Part shown: piece after piece, positions 8,357-16,481 of the stretch
Layout: each line of letters begins with the position of its first letter
Position numbering within the stretch: position 1 is the first letter of the stretch
Notes under the pieces: model-generated
Database searches by the model: none
Told to the model about the DNA's origin: nothing
The model's input: the letters and a program-made list of their open reading frames with translations, nothing else
Assembly (NCBI GenBank): GCA_902787575.1
Contig: CADAGX010000002.1
Span: forward strand, 1-64,000
Reading direction: 5' to 3'
From: an uncultured Bacteroidales bacterium
GTDB taxonomy: Bacteria > Bacteroidota > Bacteroidia > Bacteroidales > Bacteroidaceae
DNA length: 64,000 nt
Program-made: the position numbers and the translations under genes

Positions 8357-9751
8357 TTACTGCCGTGTCTCTATCATCACAAAGCTGTTGGGTTCGAGCG
8401 TCAGCGTGACGGTGCCGTCCTGCACGGGCAGAAGTGTCTCGGAGTAGAGTTTCACGGCATCGACCACATGTGCCACGGCCTGCCCGTCGCGTGCACCTTC
8501 GATGTGAACCTTCACGGCCTTCGTGCGGTTGAGATTGTCGTTGTCATTGTAGCGTGCCAACATGGTACGCACCGTGCCGTCGCTGCCTGCGGCTGCCGCA
8601 GCGAAGATGTCGGCCTCCTCCTGCGTCTCCACCTTCACCTGCCGCCCCAAGTCGGCCAGACGGCTCCACGCGTAAAAGCTATAGTACGACGGCAGCGGCC
8701 GGAAGGTGTAGAAGTCGAACAACCCGTTGTAAGGCGTCTCGGGCCGGGCATCGTAGTACATCAGTATGTCCACTGGCGTGTCTTGGCAGGCCAGCATGGT
8801 GGCAGCAGTGAACGCCGCACCCTTCACTCCGTGGATTACCTGCAGGCTGTACGGATAGTCGTCCGTCCAGCCGCGTATATAGTTCCATTCATTGAGTATC
8901 GTCTCGGCCTTTGTGTAACCGTGCACGTCGGCCAGCTTGCGCATCCGCACGGCCTTCTCGGCTATCTTGCGCGGCTGGGTGCTGTAGATGTGCCACGAGA
9001 AGAAGTCTATCGGCACGTTGTTCTTCTCCATGTGTGCGAGGAAGCGGTCGGCCCATTCCTCGTTTCCGGCCAGCGCCGGTCCGCCTATCCGCAGACCGGG
9101 GAAGCAATTCTTCAGGTGCTTGGCAGCCGTGGCATAGAGGTCGAAGAACTGTTCTTCGGTGCCGCCCCACGTGCGCGGACTGGTGTTCCACGTCTTGGAG
9201 TCGAGGTCGGCCTCATTCCAGATCTCCCAGTATCGGATGTCCCACTTGTGGCCGTCGGCCCAGCCCTCGTTGTAGTGGCGAATGATGTGCTCGCATATCT
9301 GCGCCCACTTGCGGAAGTCCTTCGGCGGCATGATGCCGTACTTCTTTACGTGGTGCTCTATCTTCTGCCCGAGGCGGAAAAAGACTTCGGTACCCATCTC
9401 GCGGATGCGCTGCAGGTACCAGTCGGTGATGGCAAAGTCGTAGGCCGTGGGGTCGTCAGCGCGGCGGCTGAAGTCGGGGAAGATGGAAGTGATGTCCACC
9501 GTGTGTTCCGAGCCGTAGCACTCGCTGAACGACGAATCGTGGGTGCGGGCAAACGGAATGCGAGCGGCGCGCCAGTCGTCGAAGTTGTCGCGCGTCTGCG
9601 TCTTCCCCAGTCCGTAAGGGCCGGCAGGGCCGTTGTTCACACCGTTCATGGGTTTGATGGTTCCCAGTTCCTGTGCGGGATGTACAAACACGTCGGCGCG
9701 TGAGAGGCCTGCCACCAGCAGCGCCAGAAGGATGGAAATGTGTCGTCTCAT
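8357..9751 (-). CDS. GH39-like clan GH-A glycoside hydrolase, secreted
   Basis: This 464-residue protein has a signal peptide (MRRHISILLALLVAGLSRA). Clan GH-A features are clear: YWEIWNEAD holds the acid/base Glu180, and ETILNEWNY holds the nucleophile Glu288. The N-terminal GVNNGP, ARTHDSSF and DITSIFPDFSRR patterns are those of GH39-type beta-xylosidase/iduronidase relatives, followed by a C-terminal beta-sandwich domain. GH39 is the best family guess; related GH-A families cannot be excluded and the substrate is unknown. It follows the second GH92 by 26 bases on the same strand and probably shares its transcript. Confidence 0.72.
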   Translation of the reverse strand: MRRHISILLALLVAGLSRADVFVHPAQELGTIKPMNGVNNGPAGPYGLGKTQTRDNFDDWRAARIPFARTHDSSFSECYGSEHTVDITSIFPDFSRRADDPTAYDFAITDWYLQRIREMGTEVFFRLGQKIEHHVKKYGIMPPKDFRKWAQICEHIIRHYNEGWADGHKWDIRYWEIWNEADLDSKTWNTSPRTWGGTEEQFFDLYATAAKHLKNCFPGLRIGGPALAGNEEWADRFLAHMEKNNVPIDFFSWHIYSTQPRKIAEKAVRMRKLADVHGYTKAETILNEWNYIRGWTDDYPYSLQVIHGVKGAAFTAATMLACQDTPVDILMYYDARPETPYNGLFDFYTFRPLPSYYSFYAWSRLADLGRQVKVETQEEADIFAAAAAGSDGTVRTMLARYNDNDNLNRTKAVKVHIEGARDGQAVAHVVDAVKLYSETLLPVQDGTVTLTLEPNSFVMIETRQ

Positions 9752-9777
9752 CGTAGTGTCGTTTTTCGTGTGTTTAG

Positions 9778-11994
9778 CTATTTCATCACAAACTCCAGCT
9801 TGCCGCCTGCCACTATCTGGCTGTGCTGCAGCCGCCAGTCCTTGACGGGTATGCCATTCAGCCGCACGCTCTTCACATGGATGCGTTCGGGCGTCTTGTT
9901 CTTTGCCTCGATGGTAAACGTCTTGCCGCCTGCCAGATGCAGTGTGGCGCTCGTGAAGAGCGGTGTGCCGATGACATATTCGGCTGCACCGGCATTGAAT
10001 GGATAGAATCCCAGCGAGGAGAAGATATACCAGGCCGACATCTGACCGCAGTCATCGTTGCCCGCATAGCCACAAGGTTTCTCGCTGTAGAACGTTGAGC
10101 GCACCTGCTCCACAAGCTCCTGCGTGCGCTCGGGCCGGCCGGCAAAGTTGTAGAGATATACCGTGTGGTGGCTCGGCTCGTTGCCGTGAGCATACTGACC
10201 GATGAAGCCGCTGGCGTTGCCGTTCACCTCGCCGCTGGTGGCGGTGAGCGAGAAGTTCTCGTCCAGCTTCTGGAGGAATCCCTTGCGGCCGCCCAGCAGT
10301 TCGATAAGTCCGTCGGGGTTCTGCGGTACGAACCACATGTACTGCCAAGCGTTGCCCTCGATGAAGCACGGCTGCTCGTAGCTGAGCGGGTCGAAAGGCT
10401 CCACCCAGTTGCCGTGGCTGTCGCGCGGACGGAAGAAGCCCGTCTCGCGGTCGAAGAGATTGCGATAGAACTCGCTGCGGCGCCCGAAGCGCTCGGCATC
10501 GGCCGTGCGTCCCAGCTTGCGCGCCACGGCTGCCACGCACCAGTCGTCGAAGGCCTGCTCCAAGGTGATGCTCACGCTGGTATTCTGCTGGTCCTGCGGC
10601 ATGTAGCCGTACTGCTCCCACAGTTCGAACGGCGAGTTGCGGTGGCTGCGCGTGCTGCTCTCCACCATAGCCCGATAGGCCTCTTCCACATCGATGCCCG
10701 GCAGCTCGGCCAGTATGGCATCCGACAGCACGGGGATGGCGTGGTTGCCTATCATGCAGTAGTTGTCCTGGCCCCAGAGGTCCCAGATGGGCAGGTAGCC
10801 GTACGACTGGTGATGCCGCACCATGTCGCGCACAAACTGTGCTGCCACGTTGGGCGCGATGAGCGTATAGAGCGGATGAGCCGCACGGAACGTGTCCCAG
10901 AGGCTGAACGTGCTGTGATACGTCTCACCCACAGGCATCTGCTTTATCTCGAAGTTGGTGGTCATGTAGCGGCCGTCGGTGTCGCTCATCGTATTGGGTT
11001 GCATCAGCACGTGGTAAAGGCCCGTGTAGAAGATTGTCTTCTGTGCATCCGTAGCTTCGATGTCGATGCGCGAGAGTTCGCGCTGCCATACATCGTGTGC
11101 CGTGCTGCGGTAGTGGTCGAAGTCCCACCCGGCGGCCTCGGCCTTCATGTTCAGCTGTGCGCCCAGATTATCGACGGGCGAGATGGCCACCTTCACGGTC
11201 AGCGGCTCGGCATCGGCTGCAAAGCTGAGTGCGGCTCGCAGCTGACGGCCGTTCAGCACATCGCTCTTGCCCACACCGCGGTTGCCGTCCATGAAGAAAT
11301 GGCCGACGATGGGCCGCGAGAACTCGGCACGGAAATAGACCTTGCGCAGCTTGGCCCAACCCGTAATGACGCGGAAACCTTCCACCGTCCGCTCGTCCAC
11401 CAGCCGTAGCTGGCTCTGGATGATGTCGTAGGCGCGACGGCCGGTGTAGTACGCCGGTCCGCGGAACGTGCTGCGGTCGAGGTCGAGCACCACGGTCTGA
11501 GGCTTGCCGGCTGGGAATGTGTAGCGATGAATGCCGGTACGCACGGTGGCCGTCAGTTCCACCTTGACGCCGCTCTCGCGCAACTGCACCCAGTAGTAGC
11601 CCGGCTCGGCACCCTCCGCGTCGTGACTGAAGCGCTGCCCGAAGTTTCCTGCCGCCAGCAGCTTGGGCGTCACCTCCCACGAGACGGGCATCAGGCTCAC
11701 ATCTATGAGGTCGGTGCATCCCGTGCCACTCAGGTGTGTGTGAGTGAAGCCGTAGATGGAGTCGCAGTTGTAGTCGTAGCCGCAGCACGGGTCCCACGTC
11801 ACGTAATTTTCCGTCTCGGGACTCAGCTGCACCATTCCCTGAGGCAGCGTGGCGCCCGGAAACGTGCTGCCGCTCAGGGCGCCCGTCTCGTCGGTCTGCG
11901 TGCCGATGAAAGGATTCACATACTTCGTGTAGTCGGCAGCGCGTGCCACCAACAGGACGCCGCACATGGCCATGCAAAAAAGTGTTCTTTTCAT
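9778..11994 (-). CDS. GH92 family alpha-mannosidase (copy 2), secreted
   Basis: The frame is open from 12090, but the ATG at 11994 was chosen because it begins a normal signal peptide (MKRTLFCMAMCGVLLVARAA) and lies about 30 bases after a good promoter. This gives 738 residues. GH92 signatures are KYVNPFIGT, GSTFPGATLPQGMVQLSPET, GFTHTHLSGTGC, IEGNAWQYMW (probable acid Glu546) and GNDDCGQMSAWYIFSSLGFYPF. Unlike copy 1 it keeps the canonical GQMSAW. The two GH92 enzymes are diverged and probably act on different linkages. The downstream partner is the GH39-like gene. Confidence 0.9.
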   Translation of the reverse strand: MKRTLFCMAMCGVLLVARAADYTKYVNPFIGTQTDETGALSGSTFPGATLPQGMVQLSPETENYVTWDPCCGYDYNCDSIYGFTHTHLSGTGCTDLIDVSLMPVSWEVTPKLLAAGNFGQRFSHDAEGAEPGYYWVQLRESGVKVELTATVRTGIHRYTFPAGKPQTVVLDLDRSTFRGPAYYTGRRAYDIIQSQLRLVDERTVEGFRVITGWAKLRKVYFRAEFSRPIVGHFFMDGNRGVGKSDVLNGRQLRAALSFAADAEPLTVKVAISPVDNLGAQLNMKAEAAGWDFDHYRSTAHDVWQRELSRIDIEATDAQKTIFYTGLYHVLMQPNTMSDTDGRYMTTNFEIKQMPVGETYHSTFSLWDTFRAAHPLYTLIAPNVAAQFVRDMVRHHQSYGYLPIWDLWGQDNYCMIGNHAIPVLSDAILAELPGIDVEEAYRAMVESSTRSHRNSPFELWEQYGYMPQDQQNTSVSITLEQAFDDWCVAAVARKLGRTADAERFGRRSEFYRNLFDRETGFFRPRDSHGNWVEPFDPLSYEQPCFIEGNAWQYMWFVPQNPDGLIELLGGRKGFLQKLDENFSLTATSGEVNGNASGFIGQYAHGNEPSHHTVYLYNFAGRPERTQELVEQVRSTFYSEKPCGYAGNDDCGQMSAWYIFSSLGFYPFNAGAAEYVIGTPLFTSATLHLAGGKTFTIEAKNKTPERIHVKSVRLNGIPVKDWRLQHSQIVAGGKLEFVMK

Positions 11995-12027
11995 ATTCCG
12001 ATTCGTTGTTGTTTCTGTTTCCGTTTG

Positions 12028-12058
12028 CAAATATACGACAGAAACGTCCCTTGCCCAA
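12028..12058 (-). promoter_or_regulatory. Promoter for the GH92/GH39-like minus-strand operon
   Basis: Read on the minus strand, TATATTTG (12035-12028) is a perfect TAnnTTTG -7 box and TTGGG begins at 12058 as a -33 box, with 20 bases between them. The expected leader to the ATG at 11994 is about 25 bases. Confidence 0.65.
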
Positions 12059-12171
12059 CTTTTTCCACCAATATTTTTTCGCCGCCACACTGCACTTTTT
12101 GCTCATCAGCCGTTCGCCGTTCCACATCCAAAACACGCCTCCTCACACCGCCACGCTTGCCTCTGAAAAAT

Positions 12172-12249
12172 GCCACGCGTCGCATCGCTTCACGCCACAC
12201 GTCGCAAAGCGTCACGCCACGCGTCGCGTGAACGAAAACTACACGTCGC
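12172..12249. repeat. 22-bp-periodic palindrome array (4 cores)
   Basis: Cores start at 12172 (GCCACGCGTCGC), 12194 (GCCACACGTCGC), 12216 (GCCACGCGTCGC) and 12238 (ACTACACGTCGC), exactly 22 bases apart. The spacer ending in GAAA before the last core is shared with the array at 51259. The array lies in the 583-base gap between divergent genes (11995-12577). The remainder of that gap is AT-rich, with two promoters and no credible gene. Confidence 0.85.
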
Positions 12250-12515
12250 ATTTTTCGACGTCACACATCGTCTTTCCCGAAACCACCCAAACTCCGCTCC
12301 AGATGCGCATTTCGCCACACCGAAAACCACTTTTAGCAACATCCAATTCTAAACCCTTCTTCCAGCACCTTCGCACACCACTATTTTATGTCCCACTTCC
12401 ACTTTTTTGCACGCAAAACTGCACAATTTCGCATAAAAAGCATAGGAAAAGTGCAAAAAACAGCATATTCTTAGCAATTTTTTTACTAATTTTTTTCTCT
12501 TCTACATTATTTTTA

Positions 12516-12523
12516 TATCTTTG
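12516..12523 (+). promoter_or_regulatory. -7 promoter box for the beta-helix protein gene
   Basis: TATCTTTG matches TAnnTTTG exactly, 54 bases before the ATG at 12578. The upstream region is T-rich without a clear TTTG at -33. Confidence 0.55.
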
Positions 12524-12577
12524 CCCCGAATAAAGCTTTATTAATTCATTATAAATCATTTTTTAAACAACAAAAAC

Positions 12578-15500
12578 ATGAAATTTAAACATTACTTCCT
12601 TTCTGTTGCCTTGATGGCAATGGGCGGAGCAGGCACCGCCATGGCTTGGGACGAGCCGACGCAAGTGGACGGTGTTTACCAAATCGGCACCGCATCTGAG
12701 CTGGAGTGGTTCGCTGAGTACGTGAACTCGGCAAGCAGTGGTAACACGGCAATGCTCAATGCAAAGGCTGTGCTGACAGCCGACATCGACATGACTGACG
12801 TTAGCCACACCCCCATTGGCCCAAGCACCACTTACAAGTATGATGGTGAGTTCGACGGACAGCATCATGTCATCAGCAACATGATTATCGACCTGCCCGA
12901 AAAGGAGAACGTAGGTTTGTTTGGTATTGTACGCGGTAATGCGGTGATTAAGAACATCATCATCGACAGTTCATGCTCCATCAAGGGTAAGAACCGCGTG
13001 GCTGGAATTATCGGCAGCACTCAGACTGTGGCCGACAAGAAGATGGCTGTGTTAAACTGCGTCAACATGGCTTCCATTCATGCTTACTCTGGCGTTGCTG
13101 CCGGCATCATTGGTGCAGGACAGAGCCAGTATCCGTTCTTTAAGATGCACAACTGCGTGAACACCGGTGCCATCACCACCGATGCCGAAAAAAACTATAC
13201 TGTTGCCTTCAACGGATGGAACAACTCGGCCGGTGGCAATGCTCAGGTCTGGAGTTGCTACAATGCAGGAACCCTGAGCAAAATTGACGGCGTCAACAAC
13301 CTCTTCCGTGGCTCGAACCGTAGCACCCTCAACTCCTATGATGTGGTTAACAAAGATGCAACGTATCAGTCAAGATCTAATGTCCCTGCCGACATCATAA
13401 GCAATGGATTCCAGACAGCTGATCCTCTGCACAGCGGCGAGCTTTGCTACTACTTGAATCACGGTATGGAGATGATGGGACGTAGCGAGGTAACTGAGGG
13501 TGAGGAGTACACGCAAGACCTTAGCGACCCCAACTCTATTCCTATGCCCAATGCAGCAGGACCAAAGGTTTATCAGGTGGCCAACTACAGCTGCAACGGC
13601 AAGCCGAAAGGCACGATTGTTTACAGCAATGTGAACAGCAGCACAGTAGATGAGCACGTGAAGGGTGCCAACTTCGTTTGCGTGAACTGCAACAACTATG
13701 CGTTCGACGGCATCGAGGATTACAAGACTCCCGACGGCGAAGGCTACTACCATCTCTCCACAGTGGAAGACGTAGAATGGTTCGCTGCAATGGTAAACCT
13801 GAAATTCCACGGCGCGATGAACGCAAAGCTCGACAATGACATCGACTTCGGCGGCGTAAAGGCACACCAGCCCATCGGCTGCAGCGCTCACAAGTACGGC
13901 GGCCACTTCGACGGTCAGGGCCATCGCATCATCGGCATGAAACTGACGAGCGACCTTGTACTCAGCAATCCCGACTACGACGGCGTGGGCTTCTTCGGCT
14001 CGCTGCGTGCCGGCATCGAAGATGAAGGCTGGGTAGTGTCGAGCACCGAAGCTACGGTGGAGAACCTCATCATCGACAAGAGCTGCGACATCAACGTTCC
14101 CTATCACTGGGTGGGCGGTATCGCAGGTCATATCAACGCTGGTGACGGAACTGTAAATATCCTGAACTGCGGCAACGAAGCCAACATCACGGCTGCAGGC
14201 GACGCCAATGCCGGTATCATCGGTATCTCTGAGCAGACTGCTTACACGCTGAACATCATCGGCTGCTGGAACACAGGTAACATCACCGGCACCGGCAAGA
14301 ACTGCGCCGGTATCTTTGGCGGTAACTCGGGCAGCAAGACTACTGTGACGATTCGCGGCTGCTGGAACACGGGTAACGTGACAGCCACCAACGAGAATGC
14401 AGCCATCACCGGCTGGATTGGCAGCAACGCAGGCAACGAAATCAGCGGCTGCTGGAACAAGGGCACCGTGACGGGTCTGGACGGCACAAAGAGTCTCTAC
14501 CGCGGAACGGCCACCAACTATGGCCTGGCTGACGTACAAACTGGAGTACAGGAAGGTACTGCAACGCTGCTTACCGATGACATGTTTGCAAGCGGCGAAC
14601 TCTGCTACAGACTGAACGGCGACCAGAGCACAATCCGCTGGACGCAGAAGTTGGACGGCTCGCAGGATACTCCTGCCTTCGACGCAGGTGGCGACCAAGT
14701 ATACGTACACGGTCAGATTTATTGCAGCGGCGTTTCTGCCCCTGGTACCATCTACAACAACGAAGGACCCGACGGCGTCATCAACCTGCCTCACAACATC
14801 AACGACGAGATTGGTATGTGCGACGTTTGTCATACCCAGTTCCAAGAGCCTGCACTTGTTGACGGATACTATGAAATCAAGAATGCCGGTAACCTCGAAT
14901 GGTTCAGCCATAAGGTTGACGAAGGTGGCGATGCTAACCTTCAGATTAACGGTAAGCTGATGAACGACATTGACATGCTTGGCATCGAGAACCTCCACAA
15001 GCCTATCGGCGTGAGCACCGCCAAGAAGTACAACGGCACTTTCGACGGTCAAGGCTTCCGCATCAAGAACATGATTATCGAGCGTCCCACTGAGAGCAAC
15101 ATCGGTTTCTTCGGTTTCCTGCGTGGTAACGCTGCCAACACGACTGTCAAGAACCTCATCATCGACAAGAGCTGTACCATACACGCTTATAACCGCGTGG
15201 GGGGCATCACAGGTAGCTGCCAGAATAGTGGAACTCTCATCACTCTGGAAAACATTATCAACGAAGCAACCGTCATTGCTGAGCATCAGGATGCTGCCGG
15301 CATCATTGGCGGTCAGGAAGGCAACGGCCCGAAGTGGTACATCCACAATGTGATAAACCTCGGTACAGTTACTGCCAAGAACGCAGCTCCCTATGCTGGC
15401 GCACTTTGCTGCTATCTCGGCGGCAACAACGAAAGCGTTATTGAGAACTTCGTTAATCTTGGTACCATCAATGGTCACAACGGCGGTAACATCGGTCGTA

Positions 15501-16237
15501 TTGCTGGTACAAATACTAACATCATAGACCTCTCCGACACAGACTTCGCAAGTAGCCTTGAGACCAACTATGGACACGAAACAGGCTTGCAGAAAGAAGA
15601 TATCGCAAGCGGAAAACTGGCTTGGTACATCAACCAGAACGACACGAAAGATACTGATCAGTTCTTCCAGAATATCGGCACCGACGAGTATCCCTCGCCG
15701 CTGAACGAAGGCTACGTGAACAAGATTACTGCCGCAGGCTACGCCACGCAGTACATTGCTGACAAGGACGTAGAGATTCCTGCCGCCGTGAAGGCTTACG
15801 CTGGTAAGGTGAGCGGCAGCTACCTCAATCTTACCGAGGTGGCCGACAAGATTCCTGCTGCTACAGCTGTTGTGCTGGAGGGTGCAGAAGGCTTCTACAG
15901 CTTCATGCCCACCACAGGTGCTGCCGCAGTTGCCGAGAACGACCTGAAGGGTACCGCCACGGCTCTCACTGCTGACGGCTCGCAGTACGTACTGGCCAAG
16001 AAGGACGACGTGGTCGGCTTCTATCAGGCTACCGAAGGCACCATCGCTGCCGGCAAGGCTTATCTGACAGGCATCAGCGCAGGTGTGAAGGCTGTTACCT
16101 TCGGCACTGCCGATGGCATTGCTTCTCCGCTCAGTGAGACGGAAGAGGGTGCTGCTATTTATGACCTCTCTGGCCGCCGCGTAGAGAAAGCCACGAAGGG
16201 ACTGTACATTATCAATGGCAAGAAAACTCTGAAATAA
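12578..16237 (+). CDS. Large secreted GLUG-like beta-helix repeat protein with C-terminal tail
   Basis: This 1219-residue protein has a signal peptide (ends near AMA). It contains three tandem domains at about residues 25-330, 385-705 and 760-1060. Each starts with Y-x-I/L-x-x-x-x-x-[LV]-E-WFA-x-x-VN, then a LxxDIDM strand, a PIG...FDGQGHxI core and repeated AGIIG/GGI.G..NC.N strands typical of GLUG right-handed beta-helices. A C-x-x-C element precedes domains 2 and 3 (Cys368/371 and Cys748/751), perhaps a metal knuckle. A linker and a tail (IYDLSGRRVEKATKGLYIINGKKTLK region) close the protein. It may be a surface adhesin or glycan-binding protein; no catalytic site is seen. DNA-level identity between domains (14072 and 15154) shows internal duplication. 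Confidence 0.75.
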   Translation: MKFKHYFLSVALMAMGGAGTAMAWDEPTQVDGVYQIGTASELEWFAEYVNSASSGNTAMLNAKAVLTADIDMTDVSHTPIGPSTTYKYDGEFDGQHHVISNMIIDLPEKENVGLFGIVRGNAVIKNIIIDSSCSIKGKNRVAGIIGSTQTVADKKMAVLNCVNMASIHAYSGVAAGIIGAGQSQYPFFKMHNCVNTGAITTDAEKNYTVAFNGWNNSAGGNAQVWSCYNAGTLSKIDGVNNLFRGSNRSTLNSYDVVNKDATYQSRSNVPADIISNGFQTADPLHSGELCYYLNHGMEMMGRSEVTEGEEYTQDLSDPNSIPMPNAAGPKVYQVANYSCNGKPKGTIVYSNVNSSTVDEHVKGANFVCVNCNNYAFDGIEDYKTPDGEGYYHLSTVEDVEWFAAMVNLKFHGAMNAKLDNDIDFGGVKAHQPIGCSAHKYGGHFDGQGHRIIGMKLTSDLVLSNPDYDGVGFFGSLRAGIEDEGWVVSSTEATVENLIIDKSCDINVPYHWVGGIAGHINAGDGTVNILNCGNEANITAAGDANAGIIGISEQTAYTLNIIGCWNTGNITGTGKNCAGIFGGNSGSKTTVTIRGCWNTGNVTATNENAAITGWIGSNAGNEISGCWNKGTVTGLDGTKSLYRGTATNYGLADVQTGVQEGTATLLTDDMFASGELCYRLNGDQSTIRWTQKLDGSQDTPAFDAGGDQVYVHGQIYCSGVSAPGTIYNNEGPDGVINLPHNINDEIGMCDVCHTQFQEPALVDGYYEIKNAGNLEWFSHKVDEGGDANLQINGKLMNDIDMLGIENLHKPIGVSTAKKYNGTFDGQGFRIKNMIIERPTESNIGFFGFLRGNAANTTVKNLIIDKSCTIHAYNRVGGITGSCQNSGTLITLENIINEATVIAEHQDAAGIIGGQEGNGPKWYIHNVINLGTVTAKNAAPYAGALCCYLGGNNESVIENFVNLGTINGHNGGNIGRIAGTNTNIIDLSDTDFASSLETNYGHETGLQKEDIASGKLAWYINQNDTKDTDQFFQNIGTDEYPSPLNEGYVNKITAAGYATQYIADKDVEIPAAVKAYAGKVSGSYLNLTEVADKIPAATAVVLEGAEGFYSFMPTTGAAAVAENDLKGTATALTADGSQYVLAKKDDVVGFYQATEGTIAAGKAYLTGISAGVKAVTFGTADGIASPLSETEEGAAIYDLSGRRVEKATKGLYIINGKKTLK

Positions 16238-16238
16238 T

Positions 16239-16406
16239 ATGAAGAAGGTGTATTTGTCGCCTGCTATGGAAGTAGCTTTCGTGCAGGCAACTGAGATGCT
16301 GGCAGCCAGCCTGCCTATCGGCAAGGGAACAGTCAGTGGCGGCGACGCGCTGACAAAGGAAAACAACTGGGATATCTTCGGCGAAGACGAGGATACAGAA
16401 GAATAA
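16239..16406 (+). CDS. 55-residue small conserved-type peptide, function unknown
   Basis: An ATG lies one base after the stop of the large beta-helix gene and reads for 55 residues: it begins MKKVYLSPAMEVAFVQ, continues TEMLAASLPIGKG, and ends in an acidic WDIFGEDEDTEE. The pattern MKK-x-Y-x-x-P...V...ML-A-A-S...W is familiar from many small Bacteroidales proteins of unknown role. It has no transmembrane segment or signal peptide. The tight junction suggests translational coupling, and a strong terminator follows at once, so it is the last gene of that transcript. It may be a secreted or processed peptide, but that is speculation. Confidence 0.65.
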   Translation: MKKVYLSPAMEVAFVQATEMLAASLPIGKGTVSGGDALTKENNWDIFGEDEDTEE

Positions 16407-16416
16407 ACCAACTCGG

Positions 16417-16451
16417 AGGGGACAAGTGCGAAGGGTGCTTGTCCCCTTTTC
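16417..16451 (+). terminator. Rho-independent terminator after the small peptide gene
   Basis: AGGGGACAAG (16417-16426) pairs with CTTGTCCCCT (16438-16447) around an 11-base loop and is followed by TTTTC. It separates the first beta-helix unit from the next gene, whose ATG at 16482 lies only 31 bases on; no -7 box of the TAnnTTTG type is seen in between. Confidence 0.85.
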
Positions 16452-16481
16452 TATGCGCGCACGCGTATAATATTAAAAGGT

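Noticed and set aside
8177-9703. Open frame of 508 codons opposite the GH39-like gene
   Set aside because: Antisense shadow; the minus strand carries the catalytic glutamates.
12094-12171. Extension of the 12172 array towards the left
   Set aside because: The stretch has CACG words, but none keeps the 22-bp phase or the 12-bp core.
12172-12249. CRISPR array
   Set aside because: Repeats of 12 bp with 10-bp spacers are far too short, the spacers are related to each other, and no cas gene is nearby.
11943-12533. Open frame of 196 codons across the divergent intergenic region
   Set aside because: It reads through both promoters and the palindrome array and its product is low-complexity without family features.
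13370-16411. Open frame of 1013 codons on the minus strand opposite the beta-helix gene
   Set aside because: Antisense artefact; no signal, motif or start context, while the plus strand has a signal peptide and domain repeats.
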